From positions 806,001 through 870,000 of the forward strand of contig CAVRXS010000005.1 of assembly GCA_963725275.1 (NCBI GenBank): a DNA stretch of 64,000 nt, read 5' to 3'. The notes beneath the pieces were generated by a model that saw only the letters and a list, made by a program, of their open reading frames with translations, was not told the DNA's origin and ran no database searches. Made by a program: the position numbers and the translations under genes. Below are positions 17,012 to 26,603 of this stretch, piece after piece. Numbering within the stretch: position 1 is the first letter of the stretch; each line of letters starts with the position of its first letter. This DNA is from Bog-756 sp963725275 (GTDB taxonomy: Bacteria > Actinomycetota > Acidimicrobiia > Acidimicrobiales > RAAP-2).

Positions 17012-19321
17012 TCAGGTACCCGCCGGGCGATCTCCGACGATTCCCGATTTCCGCAGCTGGTCGATTGTCGCGGGGGAGAGGCCGATGTCGGCGAGGACGG
17101 TGTCATTGTGCTCGCCCAGCATCGGCGCCGGGGATCGCATCCAGCGCTCGGCCCGCGAGAAGCGGAACGGGATCATGGGGATCTCGTGGTCACCAGTCAG
17201 CGGGTGACGTTCGACTTCGAAGAGGGACCGGGATCGGATCTGCGGATTGGTCCCGATGTCGCGGGGTGCGATCACGGTCGCCGCCGGCACTCCCGCCTGC
17301 ACCAGGAGCGCCGCCGTGCTGTCGGCGTCCCGCTCCTCGGTCCAGGCCACGATCCCCGCGTCGATGCGATCGTGGAGTCGATGGCGGCCTTCGGCGTGGG
17401 CCAGTGCATCGTCCTCGGCCCACGAAACCTCGCCGAGCACCGAACACAGGGACTGCCACTCCGTGTCGGTGGTGACGGCGAGTGCCACCCACCGGTCGAG
17501 GCCCGAACACCGGTAGACGCCTTGGGGTGCGGCCATCGGCCCGCGGTTGCCGTTCCGCTTCAACAAGATGCCACTGGCCCCGAACTCCACCACCTGCTCG
17601 GCTGCGGCGTTGAGGGCGGCTTCGACCATGACCGTCTCAACCAGCCTGCCCCCTCCGGACTCGTCGCGCTCCATGAGGGCGAGCATGGTGGCGATCACCG
17701 CGTGCATGCCGGCCAGCGGATCGCACGCACCCCGCACCAGCACCGGTGGCCCGTCGGCGAACCCGGTGAGCCAGGCCATTCCGCTCAGGCACTCCATGGT
17801 CTGGGCGAAACCGGTCCGATCCCGCCAGGGCCCGTCGAGCCCGAAGGCCGGCATGCGCACCAAGGTGAGGTCGGGATTGATGCCGTGAAGACGATCCCAT
17901 CCCAGACCGAACTGATCCATGACCCGGGGGGTGTAGTTCTCGACCAGCACGTCGGCCGTGCCCGCTAACCGCTCGAAGACCTCGATCCCCTCGGGTCGGC
18001 CGAGGTCCAGAGTGATCGCCCGCTTGCCCACATTGGCAGCGTGGAACAGGGGTCCCCACTCCCACCACCTGTCGTCTGTGGGGGGGCGGGTGCTCGCGTA
18101 GCGCATGAAGTCCGGTCTCGTCACCGACTCGACCTTGATGACATCGGCCCCCAGGCAGGCCAGGACCTCGGTCGCCATCGGGCCCGCCCACCATGCTGTG
18201 CAGTCGATGACCCGCACGCCGGTCAATGGCAGGTGCCACGACTCGTCACCCGTCACGTGTCCCGCGTTTGGTTGGTCCACCGACCACTCGACGGTCCCCG
18301 TGTGCTCGCCGTTGGCTGGTGCCGGTCGGAATGGGCGTGGCTCGGTCCCCGAAATGCGGTACGGCACCCGCGGCTGGGAAAAACGCCCTGATGGACTGCT
18401 CACGAAGACCCCGCGTGCCACGAACTGCTCGAACCCGGGCACTGTCGACCCATCGAGGACGGGGCCCGCCGGAATCCGGAAGAGAGACGCTTCCTCCAAC
18501 ACCTCTGCCGTGGTTCGGTCCATGGTGTGTCGTCGGAGTGCGTTCCAGAACTCGTTTCGGCGTGCAAACCGCCGCGAGGCGTTCGGAAGCTCCCGGTCCG
18601 CCAGCAGGTCTTCCCGACCGATCATGATCAGGAAGTCCTGGAATTGCTGCGCACTGTTGGTGGTGAAGACTGCGAACCCGTCAGAGGTCGGCTCGACGGA
18701 GGGCACTTCGACCACTCGACCGGTGCCGTCCTGGGGCGGCCATCCTGCGAACGAGGCGAAGACCGACGGGTAGGTGACCATGGTGATGGCCATGCAGTCG
18801 AGCATGGCCACGTCGACATGGTCGCCGTGCCCGGAACGGGTTGCTTCGCGATAGGCGCCCAGTGCGCCGACGGCCGCGTACGTGCCCGTGATCCATTCGC
18901 CGATGCGCCCACCGGCGGCCAGAGGCGGTTGTTCGGGCAGGCCTCGTTGACCAGTAGAGCCGCACGCAGCCTGGAGGGTGAACTCGGTGCTGGGGTGGTT
19001 GACCCAGGGACCCTTGCAGCCGAAGGGCGTGATCGTCACCACCACCATCGCGCTGTTGAGGGACCACAGTTCGTCCAGATCGACGGGCGCGTCCGATACC
19101 AGAATGTCGGTGGCGGCGATCAGGTCGCCGACATCTCCATGCACGGAACGTTTGGATGTGTTGAGGAACTCGAACAGCGCTCCGGAGCCCCATGTCCGCA
19201 AGGGATCACCCTCTGTGTGTTCGACTTTGACGACATCGGCACCGGCGTCGGCCAGCACCTTCGTACAGTAGGGGCCCGCGATATCTGTCGTGAGGTCGAC
19301 GACTCGCACGTGTTCGAGCAC
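17012..19321 (-). CDS. Double-domain family III (CaiB/BaiF) CoA-transferase
   Basis: A 769-residue fusion of two family III CoA-transferase domains; single-domain members have about 400 residues. Domain 1 (1-330) starts LEHVRVVDLTTDIAGPY and has DVAMLDC at the catalytic-Asp position. Domain 2 (from about 365) starts LTGVRVIDCTAWWAGPM and has TVMVEAALN there, so Asp is replaced by Glu. Family III enzymes move CoA between acids through an aspartyl-CoA anhydride as intertwined dimers; a fused pseudo-dimer with one normal site is plausible. The start is GTG, one base after the DUF35 stop. A similar fusion lies at 55683. Confidence 0.88.
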   Translation of the reverse strand: MLEHVRVVDLTTDIAGPYCTKVLADAGADVVKVEHTEGDPLRTWGSGALFEFLNTSKRSVHGDVGDLIAATDILVSDAPVDLDELWSLNSAMVVVTITPFGCKGPWVNHPSTEFTLQAACGSTGQRGLPEQPPLAAGGRIGEWITGTYAAVGALGAYREATRSGHGDHVDVAMLDCMAITMVTYPSVFASFAGWPPQDGTGRVVEVPSVEPTSDGFAVFTTNSAQQFQDFLIMIGREDLLADRELPNASRRFARRNEFWNALRRHTMDRTTAEVLEEASLFRIPAGPVLDGSTVPGFEQFVARGVFVSSPSGRFSQPRVPYRISGTEPRPFRPAPANGEHTGTVEWSVDQPNAGHVTGDESWHLPLTGVRVIDCTAWWAGPMATEVLACLGADVIKVESVTRPDFMRYASTRPPTDDRWWEWGPLFHAANVGKRAITLDLGRPEGIEVFERLAGTADVLVENYTPRVMDQFGLGWDRLHGINPDLTLVRMPAFGLDGPWRDRTGFAQTMECLSGMAWLTGFADGPPVLVRGACDPLAGMHAVIATMLALMERDESGGGRLVETVMVEAALNAAAEQVVEFGASGILLKRNGNRGPMAAPQGVYRCSGLDRWVALAVTTDTEWQSLCSVLGEVSWAEDDALAHAEGRHRLHDRIDAGIVAWTEERDADSTAALLVQAGVPAATVIAPRDIGTNPQIRSRSLFEVERHPLTGDHEIPMIPFRFSRAERWMRSPAPMLGEHNDTVLADIGLSPATIDQLRKSGIVGDRPAGT

Positions 19322-19322
19322 G

Positions 19323-19760
19323 TCATCTGTCCCTTGGGCCGTCGACCGCGGGGCGGAAATAGGGAAGCTTCACGTCGTCACTGCACGGGTGGAACTCGAC
19401 TGCCATCTGCATTCCTTCAGCCAGGTTCTCCGGTTCGCAACCGACAATGGAGGTGACCAGGAAGACCCCTTCTTCGAGCTGCACGATCGCCGGCGCGTAG
19501 GGCACCTCGAAGACCGGGGCCTGTGGACGCCAGACGACCGTCCAACTGTAGAGGCGGCCCCGACCGACGCTTCTCTCCCACCGGAGGTCGCGGCTGCGGC
19601 ACCGCCAACAGACGCGGGCGGCGTCGGCGATGGCCTGGTGGCAGCGCGAACACCGGAGGAAGAGGAGCTCTTCTCGTGCACATCCCTCCCAGTAGGGGGC
19701 AGAGAAGCGAGACGGCACGGGGGCCGGGGTACCGGGTGGTTGGGGGCGGAGCACGGTCAT
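19323..19760 (-). CDS. DUF35 zinc-ribbon/OB-fold protein
   Basis: A 145-residue protein with an N-terminal rubredoxin-like zinc ribbon (CSRC and CWRC pairs) followed by an OB-fold beginning GRGRLYSWTVV. DUF35 proteins pair with thiolase-like proteins; with Ltp2-type partners they form the retro-aldolase that removes the last steroid side-chain carbons. Its ATG overlaps the stop of the thiolase-like gene (ATGA), and its stop is one base from the CoA-transferase GTG. That tight coupling supports a complex with the thiolase-like protein. Confidence 0.87.
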   Translation of the reverse strand: MTVLRPQPPGTPAPVPSRFSAPYWEGCAREELLFLRCSRCHQAIADAARVCWRCRSRDLRWERSVGRGRLYSWTVVWRPQAPVFEVPYAPAIVQLEEGVFLVTSIVGCEPENLAEGMQMAVEFHPCSDDVKLPYFRPAVDGPRDR

Positions 19761-20923
19761 GGGCGCTCACGGCCGACCAGCAGGACATCGGTGAAGAGTG
19801 CCCCCGAGCCTCCGTTGGAGCACAGCGCGACCTCGGCCCCTCTCACCTGGGCCGAGGGGCATGTCCCGCGGACCTGTTGCACGCCCCGGATGACTCGTTG
19901 GAGCATCTGGGTGGACCCGCCGGGGTGGGCGAAGGACATGGTTCCTCCGTCGGTGGTCACCGGGAACCGCCCGCCCGGGCCAATGGTGCCGTCGAGGGCG
20001 AGGGCGCCTCCCTCTCCGTCTGGGCAGAATCCGAAGGCTTCGAGTTGGCGGATGATCTCGAAGGAGAACGGGTCGTACAGTTCGCAGACGTCGACGTCGG
20101 TGGGCGAGAGGCCGCAGGCGTCGAACGCCGCTCTGGCGGCTCGGCGCCCCACGTACCCGGCCGGGACGTCCTGACCCCGTCGACCGGTGAAGTCCCAGAC
20201 GGGAGCGTGCTGGTACGAGGGGCCGTAGGCGTCGCTCCCGCCTCCCAGGATCCAGGCCGGCGGCGACCGCAGGTCGGCTGCCCGGTCGGCCGTGGTCAGC
20301 AGCAGGCCACAGCCGCCCTCCGAGGTGGTGGAGCAGTCGAGGAGACGGAAGGGCTCGGCGATCGGACGCGAAGCCAGGATGTCCTCGGGGCTGAACGGGC
20401 CGCGCCCGAAGTAGATGGCTTCCGGATTGTGATGCCCGTTGTTGCGGATGGTGGCTGCAACCGCGGCAAGGTGGTCCGTCGTGGTCCCGAACGTCAACAT
20501 GTGCCGTCTGGCCATGAGCGCGAACTCGGCAGCCGTGAACATGCCGTAGCCGATCACGAACTCGTTGCTGGGCCTGGTCCACGGCGCAGTCGACGCCCGA
20601 TCGGTGTAGACGCCGGCACCCCCTGCTGCCACCAGGACCACATGGCATTGGCCGGTGGCGATCAGTGCCGCCGCCTCGAGCACTGCGGGGATTCCCAACC
20701 CGTTGGTCGACCGCCGGCATGGACCGAGGCGGAGCTCGTAGGCCAGTTCGCCGGCCCGCTCGCCGATCACCCCGTCGACGTCGGAAACGGCGACGCCGGC
20801 ATCGTCCAGTGCTCCGAGGGCTCCCTCGATGGTGATGGACAGCGAGTCGTGATCGGGCAGGTGACGAGCTTGGGCCGTGTTGTAGACGCCGGCGATGGCC
20901 GCGTTGCGGAGCGGGTTGGCCAC
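19757..20923 (-). CDS. Thiolase-like (SCP2/Ltp2-type) protein, probable aldolase partner of DUF35
   Basis: A 388-residue thiolase-superfamily protein of the lipid-transfer group. The nucleophilic Cys region reads NGLGIPAVLEAA without a Cys, so it is not a normal condensing thiolase. ELYDPFSFE and the C-terminal His segment AHPGGSTQ are kept. With the overlapping DUF35 gene it resembles Ltp2-ChsH2 retro-aldolases, which cleave a beta-hydroxyacyl-CoA. Start is a GTG with GAGGA close by. A paralogous pair lies at 58106-59691. The aldolase role is inference from gene pairing and the missing Cys. Confidence 0.85.
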   Translation of the reverse strand: MANPLRNAAIAGVYNTAQARHLPDHDSLSITIEGALGALDDAGVAVSDVDGVIGERAGELAYELRLGPCRRSTNGLGIPAVLEAAALIATGQCHVVLVAAGGAGVYTDRASTAPWTRPSNEFVIGYGMFTAAEFALMARRHMLTFGTTTDHLAAVAATIRNNGHHNPEAIYFGRGPFSPEDILASRPIAEPFRLLDCSTTSEGGCGLLLTTADRAADLRSPPAWILGGGSDAYGPSYQHAPVWDFTGRRGQDVPAGYVGRRAARAAFDACGLSPTDVDVCELYDPFSFEIIRQLEAFGFCPDGEGGALALDGTIGPGGRFPVTTDGGTMSFAHPGGSTQMLQRVIRGVQQVRGTCPSAQVRGAEVALCSNGGSGALFTDVLLVGRERP

Positions 20924-20961
20924 TCCTCATGCGCCCCTTGGGGAGGCAGCTCGACGCACGT

Positions 20962-22404
20962 TCACCGTTCGTACCCGCCGGCCAGCTGACCCCGGAGGAC
21001 CTTGCCGACCTCATTGCGAGGGAGTGAGTCCACCCGCACGAAATCGACGGGAACCTTGTACGGGGTCAGATGAGCCCGGCAGATGCCAACCAGCTCCGCG
21101 GTGTCCAGCTGATCGTCCGACACGACAAACGCCACCGGGACCTCACCCAGCCGTTCGTCCGGCGCACCCACCACCGCAGCGTCGACGACCGAGGGAACGA
21201 GTCGCAGTACCTCCTCCACCTCGTCGGGAAAGACTTTGTTCCCACCCCGGTTGATGAGGTCGCTCGATCGACCTTCGATCCACACGAAGCCGTCCTCATC
21301 GATCCGGCCCAGGTCTCCGGTGGCCAGGTATCCCTCATCGTCGATCCGGTCGGACAGCTCGGTGCCTGAGGCATAACCACTGGCCATGCTGGGCGGCCGA
21401 ATCCATAGCTCGCCCAGCTCTCCGACGGCGAGAACTGCACCCTCCTCACCGACGATCTTGAGAGCCACCCCGGCGTGAGGACGGCCTGCGGCGCCCACCT
21501 TGTCCGGGTGGGTCTTGGCGTCGGCGGCGGTCCACCCGATGACCTCGCCTATTTCGGCCTGTCCATAGCTGTTGAGGACGAAGGCGTCGAAGCGCTGGGT
21601 GAAGCGGCGAGCCTGAAGAGGCGACAGCGGCGCAGTGATACTCCTCACGTAGCGCAGTGGGGAGAGGTCGACGACGGTCTCGTCATCGTTCAGCATTGCG
21701 ATCGCGGCCGGAGGCAGGACGGTCGAACGGATCTCGAACTGACGTACCAGCTCGGCGAAGACGGAGGGCTCGAACCGGTCCATGATGACAAGTGGGGCAC
21801 CCGCCCTCAGCCCGAAGAGCGCGTTGTAGATCCCTGCGTTGAGAGCCAGGGACACCGGGATCAGATTGGGCGAGGGGCGACGGTCCGATCCGGTATTGCC
21901 GGAGCGTAGCGGCGCCAGCACCCGGTCGATGAGCTCGCCGTACCCGCGATGGGTATGCAGGATCGGCTTGGGTTTCCCCGTGGTTCCGGACGTCCAGAGA
22001 ATGAACGCCGTTCCCGGTTCGTAGGTGCGGGCATCGGGGAGGACCCGAACCCCGTCGGGCAGGATGAGTGCAGCTGGACCGATCGGCTCGAGAGTCTTGT
22101 CGATCTCGGTCGAGGGCAGACGGGGGTTGAGCGGCACGAAGACGGCGTGGGCCAGCCAGATACCGACCATGGCCATCACCACGTCGGGACCGTTGGGGAG
22201 CTGCACCCCTACGGCCTGACCCGGTTGCACACCCATGGCCACGAGCTCGTCCGCCACTGCCCGGGCCCGGGTACGAGCGGCACCTGCGGTCACCATCGTC
22301 CCGATGGCATGGAGCAGCGGCTCGTCCGGACCGAAGGGATGATCGACCAACAGGGAGGCCAGGTTGTCGACGTGCTGCTCGCTTGGATCGGGAGCCGTGC
22401 TCAC
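20962..22404 (-). CDS. Acyl-CoA synthetase (AMP-forming)
   Basis: A 480-residue ANL ligase, slightly short for the family because of a compact N-terminal domain. Motifs are LWTSGTTGKPKPI (P-loop), SYGQAEIGE, GYLATGDLG and RNEVGKVLRG with the catalytic Lys. It should activate the pathway acid to a CoA ester. I chose the GTG at 22404 because GGGGAG lies five bases upstream; the ATG at 22431 lacks a good ribosome site. It is the first gene of the long minus-strand run and is divergent from the acyl-CoA dehydrogenase at 22705. Confidence 0.9.
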   Translation of the reverse strand: MSTAPDPSEQHVDNLASLLVDHPFGPDEPLLHAIGTMVTAGAARTRARAVADELVAMGVQPGQAVGVQLPNGPDVVMAMVGIWLAHAVFVPLNPRLPSTEIDKTLEPIGPAALILPDGVRVLPDARTYEPGTAFILWTSGTTGKPKPILHTHRGYGELIDRVLAPLRSGNTGSDRRPSPNLIPVSLALNAGIYNALFGLRAGAPLVIMDRFEPSVFAELVRQFEIRSTVLPPAAIAMLNDDETVVDLSPLRYVRSITAPLSPLQARRFTQRFDAFVLNSYGQAEIGEVIGWTAADAKTHPDKVGAAGRPHAGVALKIVGEEGAVLAVGELGELWIRPPSMASGYASGTELSDRIDDEGYLATGDLGRIDEDGFVWIEGRSSDLINRGGNKVFPDEVEEVLRLVPSVVDAAVVGAPDERLGEVPVAFVVSDDQLDTAELVGICRAHLTPYKVPVDFVRVDSLPRNEVGKVLRGQLAGGYER

Positions 22405-22704
22405 CGTGTCTCCCCTTGCCGTGGTGTCCAATGCCGTTCAGTGTGCTCACCCGGCCGTCGGGATTGTCACCGACCCATCTGCACTGTCAGTCCGGTGGTC
22501 GTTCGTCGGCCCGAGGATATGGGTCCATGCGGCGTGGCGCCAATGGTGCAGTGCTAGACCCACTGGCAGGTCGAGAGTGGGTGCCGCGGCGGCCGGAGCA
22601 GCGATGCGATCGGCAGAGCCGAGGGCGACATCCAGGAACAGAGACCGGCCGTAAGCTGCAGCGTTCACGGGAGTCGGCAGGTTCGCCACTGATGGAGGCA
22701 ATGG
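22405..22704. other. Divergent promoter region
   Basis: 300 bases between the minus-strand ligase operon and the plus-strand acyl-CoA dehydrogenase. It must hold both promoters. I see a GGAGG ribosome site at about 22694 for the dehydrogenase but no clear palindrome. No gene seen. Confidence 0.4.
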
Positions 22705-23907
22705 ATGGATTTTGACGACACCGAGGAAGACGCCCGATTCCGCCTGGAGGTGGCAGCCTGGCTCAAGGGCCACGCCCAGGTCCGATCCGGCCTGAACGAC
22801 TGGTCGCGGAGTCCCCAGCATCCCGACTACGTGCAACGGTGCCGCCAGTGGCAGCACACCCTGTATGAGGGCGGTTGGGGCGCCATCACCTGGCCGGTCG
22901 AGTACGGGGGCCGCGGAGACAGTGCCTGGCACCAGGCCATCTTCAATCAGGAGGCCGCAGCGTACGACGTGTCATCGGGCGTTTTTTCCGTTGGCATCGG
23001 TATGTGCGGACCGACGCTGATCGGACACGGGAGCGAGGAGCAGAAGCGCCGGTATCTGCCCGCGATGCTCCAGGGCGAGGAGGTCTGGTGCCAGCTCTTT
23101 TCGGAGCCCGATGCCGGCTCTGATCTGGCCGGGCTGAAGACCCGCGCTCAGCGGGACGGCGACGAGTTCGTGGTCAATGGCCAGAAGGTCTGGACGTCCG
23201 GCGCTCAGCACAGTGATTGGGCGATCCTGATCGCCCGTACCAACCCGGATGTGCCCAAGCACAAGGGCATCACCTATTTCCTGCTCGACATGCGCACCGC
23301 GGGCATCGATGTCCGCCCGCTCCGGCAGATCACCGGGCATGCTCATTTCAACGAGGTCTTCCTCACCGATGTGAGCGTCCCGGTCGTGAATGTCGTGGGG
23401 GCCATCGACGGCGGATGGGCGGTCACCCACACCACGCTGAGCAACGAGCGCACGCTGATCGGTGGCAGTGGCCAGGGCATCACCCCCGAGCAGGTGATGG
23501 AGCTGGCTCACCGTCTCGGACGGCACGCCGACCCCTCGATCCGCCAGCACGTTGCCGCCTTCTATGTTCGTACGCAGCTCCTCCGGTACATGAACTATCG
23601 GGTGCAGACGGCGCTCTCGAGGGGGCGCCAACCAGGCCCTGAAGCAGCGACGACAAAGCTGTTCGTCTCCCAGCACATGAGCTTGACCGGCGACCTGCTG
23701 ATGGAACTGGTGGGGGCGAGCGGCATGCTCGCCGATGAGGACGCGGTCGACGGCGGTGTGTGGGAGACAGCGTTTCTCAACCAGTGGATGTCACGGCTCG
23801 GAGGGGGCACGGACAACATCCAGCGCACCTCTCTCGGTGAGCGCGTCCTCGGCCTCCCGCGAGAGCCGCGCACGGACAAGGATGTGCCGTTCAGCTCCCT
23901 GACCTGA
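22705..23907 (+). CDS. Acyl-CoA dehydrogenase, catalytic Glu apparently absent
   Basis: A 400-residue flavoprotein of the acyl-CoA dehydrogenase family. Signature segments are WCQLFSEPDAGSDLAGL, NGQKVWTSGAQ and the C-terminal NIQRTSLGERVLGLPRE. Just before the last motif, where many family members have an EG(G)T-type catalytic Glu, this protein reads RLGGGTDN. Subunits without the Glu are known in heterotetrameric actinobacterial dehydrogenases, where a partner supplies it. The dehydrogenase at 28892, which has IEGGTTE, is the only other candidate in this window. The ATG follows GGAGG by six bases. Confidence 0.88.
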   Translation: MDFDDTEEDARFRLEVAAWLKGHAQVRSGLNDWSRSPQHPDYVQRCRQWQHTLYEGGWGAITWPVEYGGRGDSAWHQAIFNQEAAAYDVSSGVFSVGIGMCGPTLIGHGSEEQKRRYLPAMLQGEEVWCQLFSEPDAGSDLAGLKTRAQRDGDEFVVNGQKVWTSGAQHSDWAILIARTNPDVPKHKGITYFLLDMRTAGIDVRPLRQITGHAHFNEVFLTDVSVPVVNVVGAIDGGWAVTHTTLSNERTLIGGSGQGITPEQVMELAHRLGRHADPSIRQHVAAFYVRTQLLRYMNYRVQTALSRGRQPGPEAATTKLFVSQHMSLTGDLLMELVGASGMLADEDAVDGGVWETAFLNQWMSRLGGGTDNIQRTSLGERVLGLPREPRTDKDVPFSSLT

Positions 23908-24031
23908 CCTGATGTTCAGCTAGGATCGGGCCAGTTGCAGTGGACCGCTCCCGAGTCGCTCTACGGTGGAGCAACCTGCAGTTCGAGGCCCGGGCACCCA
24001 CCTGAGCGGCGCCGGATGAGGAGGGGAACGC

Positions 24032-25318
24032 TTGCGAGCAGAGGACATGATCCTGATCAGTGTCGACGACCACATCGCCGAACCCGCCGACATGTTCGAG
24101 GGACACGTGCCAGCCAAATACCAGGATGCGACCCCGCGCGTGGAGACGGACGAGGAGGGCTACCAGCAGTGGTGGTACGGCGACAAGAAGGGCCGCAATC
24201 TGGGCCTGAATGCCGTGGCCGGCAAGCCCCGCGAGATGTACAACGTGAACCCCTCGAGTTACTCGGAGATGCGCCCTGGGTGTTTCGACGTCGACCAGCG
24301 GGTGCGCGACATGTCGGCCGGCGGAACGCTGGCCGGCCTCAACTTCCCCAACTGGACGGGCTTCTCCGGGCAGGTCCTGAACGAAGGACCCGACCCGGTG
24401 GTCAACGAGATCATGATCAAGGCCTACAACGATTGGCACGTCGACGAGTGGTGCGCCCGCTATCCCGAGCGGTTCATCCCGTGCGGCATCCTTCCTCTGT
24501 TCGACGTCGACAAGGCCGCCGCCGAGGTTCGGCGCCTGGCCGCCAAGGGATGCCGAGCCGCTACCTTTTCGGAGAACCCGGCAGCCCTGCACATGCCCTC
24601 GATCCACTCGGGTCACTGGGACCCGCTGTTCGCTGCGTGCTCGGACGAGGGCACCGTGCTCTGCCTGCACGTGGGTTCGTCGTCCCGGTCGGCCTCCACC
24701 TCGCCGGACGCTCCACCCTCGGTGGCCATGGGCTTGTCCTCGGCGATGTCGATCTACTCACTCGGCGACCTGATGTGGGCGGATTTCTGGTGGCGATTCC
24801 CGAACCTCATCTTCTCGCTCACCGAGGGTGACATCGGTTGGATCCCGTATTTCCTCCAGCGGGCCGAGCACATCCAGGAACGCCATTCGGGTTGGACCGG
24901 CCATCGATTCCCAGAAGGAATGGGGCCGTCCGAGGTGTTCCGCCAGCGGGTGCTCTGCTGCTTCATCAACGATCCCGTGGGGGTCAGCCTCATCGACAGG
25001 TTCAACATCGACAACGTGTGCTGGGAGTCGGACTTTCCCCATTCCGACTCTTCGTGGCCCAACGGCCCTGAGGTCAATGAGGCCCAGTTCGCCTCCCTCT
25101 CCGACGAGCAGGTGAACAAGATCACCCACGAGAACGCCATCCGCCATTTCTCGTTCGACCCGTTCGCCACCCGACCGAAGGAGTTGTGCACGGCCAAGGC
25201 GCTGCGAGCGGAGGCGGCCGACGTCGACACGGTGACCCACGTCGGACGGGCCCCCACCCAGAGCGATCGGGACTACTTCACCAGGTTGGCGCCCAATGAA
25301 CGCGCACCGGCCCGGTGA
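24032..25318 (+). CDS. Amidohydrolase-family metal-dependent hydrolase
   Basis: A 428-residue TIM-barrel protein. The first strand has ISVDDHIAEP (DxHxxE), a middle metal motif is LHVGSSS and the last motif is WESDFPHSDSSWP. It is a close paralogue of the protein at 36160 (shared phrases include EMRPGCFD, AYNDWH and SEVFRQ). The start is a TTG after GAGGAGGGGAACGC. The family hydrolyses or decarboxylates carboxylates and can cleave C-C bonds. It follows the acyl-CoA dehydrogenase by 124 bases and ends convergently with the amidohydrolase at 25358. Confidence 0.88.
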   Translation: MRAEDMILISVDDHIAEPADMFEGHVPAKYQDATPRVETDEEGYQQWWYGDKKGRNLGLNAVAGKPREMYNVNPSSYSEMRPGCFDVDQRVRDMSAGGTLAGLNFPNWTGFSGQVLNEGPDPVVNEIMIKAYNDWHVDEWCARYPERFIPCGILPLFDVDKAAAEVRRLAAKGCRAATFSENPAALHMPSIHSGHWDPLFAACSDEGTVLCLHVGSSSRSASTSPDAPPSVAMGLSSAMSIYSLGDLMWADFWWRFPNLIFSLTEGDIGWIPYFLQRAEHIQERHSGWTGHRFPEGMGPSEVFRQRVLCCFINDPVGVSLIDRFNIDNVCWESDFPHSDSSWPNGPEVNEAQFASLSDEQVNKITHENAIRHFSFDPFATRPKELCTAKALRAEAADVDTVTHVGRAPTQSDRDYFTRLAPNERAPAR

Positions 25319-25357
25319 GCCCGGGACACATGGTCCCCATCGGCCGCCTGGTGACGG

Positions 25358-26557
25358 CTACGGCTTCCGCACGGTCAGTTGGCGTCCGTTCTCGGTCATC
25401 ACGATGCGGATCTCGTCATCGGTGAATCCCTGACGGCGGAGATCGTCGGCAAAGGTCCGGGGCTCGGCCAGGCCCTCGGCATGGGGCCAGTCAGAGCCGA
25501 ACAACAGGTGCTCCAACCCGATCACGTCCTTGACCGACGCGATGTCGTCCTCGTAGTAAGGGGCGACCCAGACGTGCTGCCGGAAGGTCTCGAGCGGATC
25601 CGAGGCGAATGATCCCGGCAGCTGGCCGTACGCCTTGGTCAGCCTCTTCTCGAGATTGAGCACCCATTCGCAGCCGGATTCGATGGTCGCCACCCGGACC
25701 TTGGGGAAGCGGTCGAACACCCCGTGGCAGACCAGGGCCGCCATCGTCTCGAACGGCGGCCGGTCGGACATCAGGACGGTGCGGAGTGGCCCGTGTCGGA
25801 AGGCCTGCATCTCGCCGAACGGCTCCCAGTCGTCGACGTAACGGCCGTATCCGGCGTCGCCCGAGTGGATACCGACGGTCAACCCGGCTTCGTTGACGCG
25901 AGCCCAGAACGGGTCGAACCGTGCGTCACCAGGAGAGGTCAGTCCGGTCGGTGTGTGTGCGGGACCACCCTTGATGCACACGATCCTGGCGTCCCGGGCC
26001 AGGACCAGGTCCAGCTCCGCCACGGCGGCGTCGACGTCGACCAGCGTGATCATCGGCGCGGCGAAGATGCGCTCGTGGTAGGCGTAGCCCCAGTCCTCGT
26101 CGAGCCATTGGTTGAAGGCATGGAAGGCGGCCACCAACGCTTCCGGATCGTGGGCCAGTGCCTCTTCCATTCCCACCCCCAATGTCGGGAACAAGAAACA
26201 GCCGTCGATGCCCTGCTGGTCCATCACCGCCAACCGAGCGTCGCGATCGCGGTACTCGGGCCGGATGGGCTCGAGCTCGCCGAAGAGGTCCCGCATGGAC
26301 TTCGACCTCGGATTCCTGCCCCGGAAGTACTCGTCGAGGCTGCCGGGCTTGGCCACCGGGTCGAACATCGGGTTGGGAATGAACCGGTTGATCCTGCCGC
26401 CCACCAGCAATCGTTGCCGACCGTCGATCTCGGCCCACTGCATCGCCCGCTTGGCCATCTTGGGGTCCATGAAGCGGGTGAACGCGTCGGTCGCCTCGTA
26501 GTAGTGATTGTCGGCGTCGAAGGCTCTCGGCGCCGTATCGGCTGGGGCGGTGGCCAT
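25358..26557 (-). CDS. Amidohydrolase-family metal-dependent hydrolase
   Basis: A 399-residue TIM-barrel protein, diverged from the one just upstream. Its motifs are FDADNHYYE at strand 1, TVGIHSGDAGY in the middle and LFGSDWPHAEG near the end. The ATG at 26557 was chosen over an ATG 13 codons earlier because conservation with the family begins here. A 19-bp element shared with four other genes lies 46 bases upstream. It is convergent with the gene at 24032. The substrate is unknown. Confidence 0.87.
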   Translation of the reverse strand: MATAPADTAPRAFDADNHYYEATDAFTRFMDPKMAKRAMQWAEIDGRQRLLVGGRINRFIPNPMFDPVAKPGSLDEYFRGRNPRSKSMRDLFGELEPIRPEYRDRDARLAVMDQQGIDGCFLFPTLGVGMEEALAHDPEALVAAFHAFNQWLDEDWGYAYHERIFAAPMITLVDVDAAVAELDLVLARDARIVCIKGGPAHTPTGLTSPGDARFDPFWARVNEAGLTVGIHSGDAGYGRYVDDWEPFGEMQAFRHGPLRTVLMSDRPPFETMAALVCHGVFDRFPKVRVATIESGCEWVLNLEKRLTKAYGQLPGSFASDPLETFRQHVWVAPYYEDDIASVKDVIGLEHLLFGSDWPHAEGLAEPRTFADDLRRQGFTDDEIRIVMTENGRQLTVRKP

Positions 26558-26603
26558 CGGGCGGTCTCCTGTCGCTGGGTGGGCTCTCGGCAGCACTACA
26601 TAC

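Noticed and set aside
19767..21014. 415-codon minus-strand frame with a well-placed ATG at 20930
   Set aside because: It overlaps the thiolase-like gene in another frame and has no family features; the thiolase-like frame carries the motifs.
25323..25337. GGGAC-N5-GTCCC between two convergent amidohydrolase genes
   Set aside because: A five-base-pair stem of this kind is expected by chance in GC-rich DNA.
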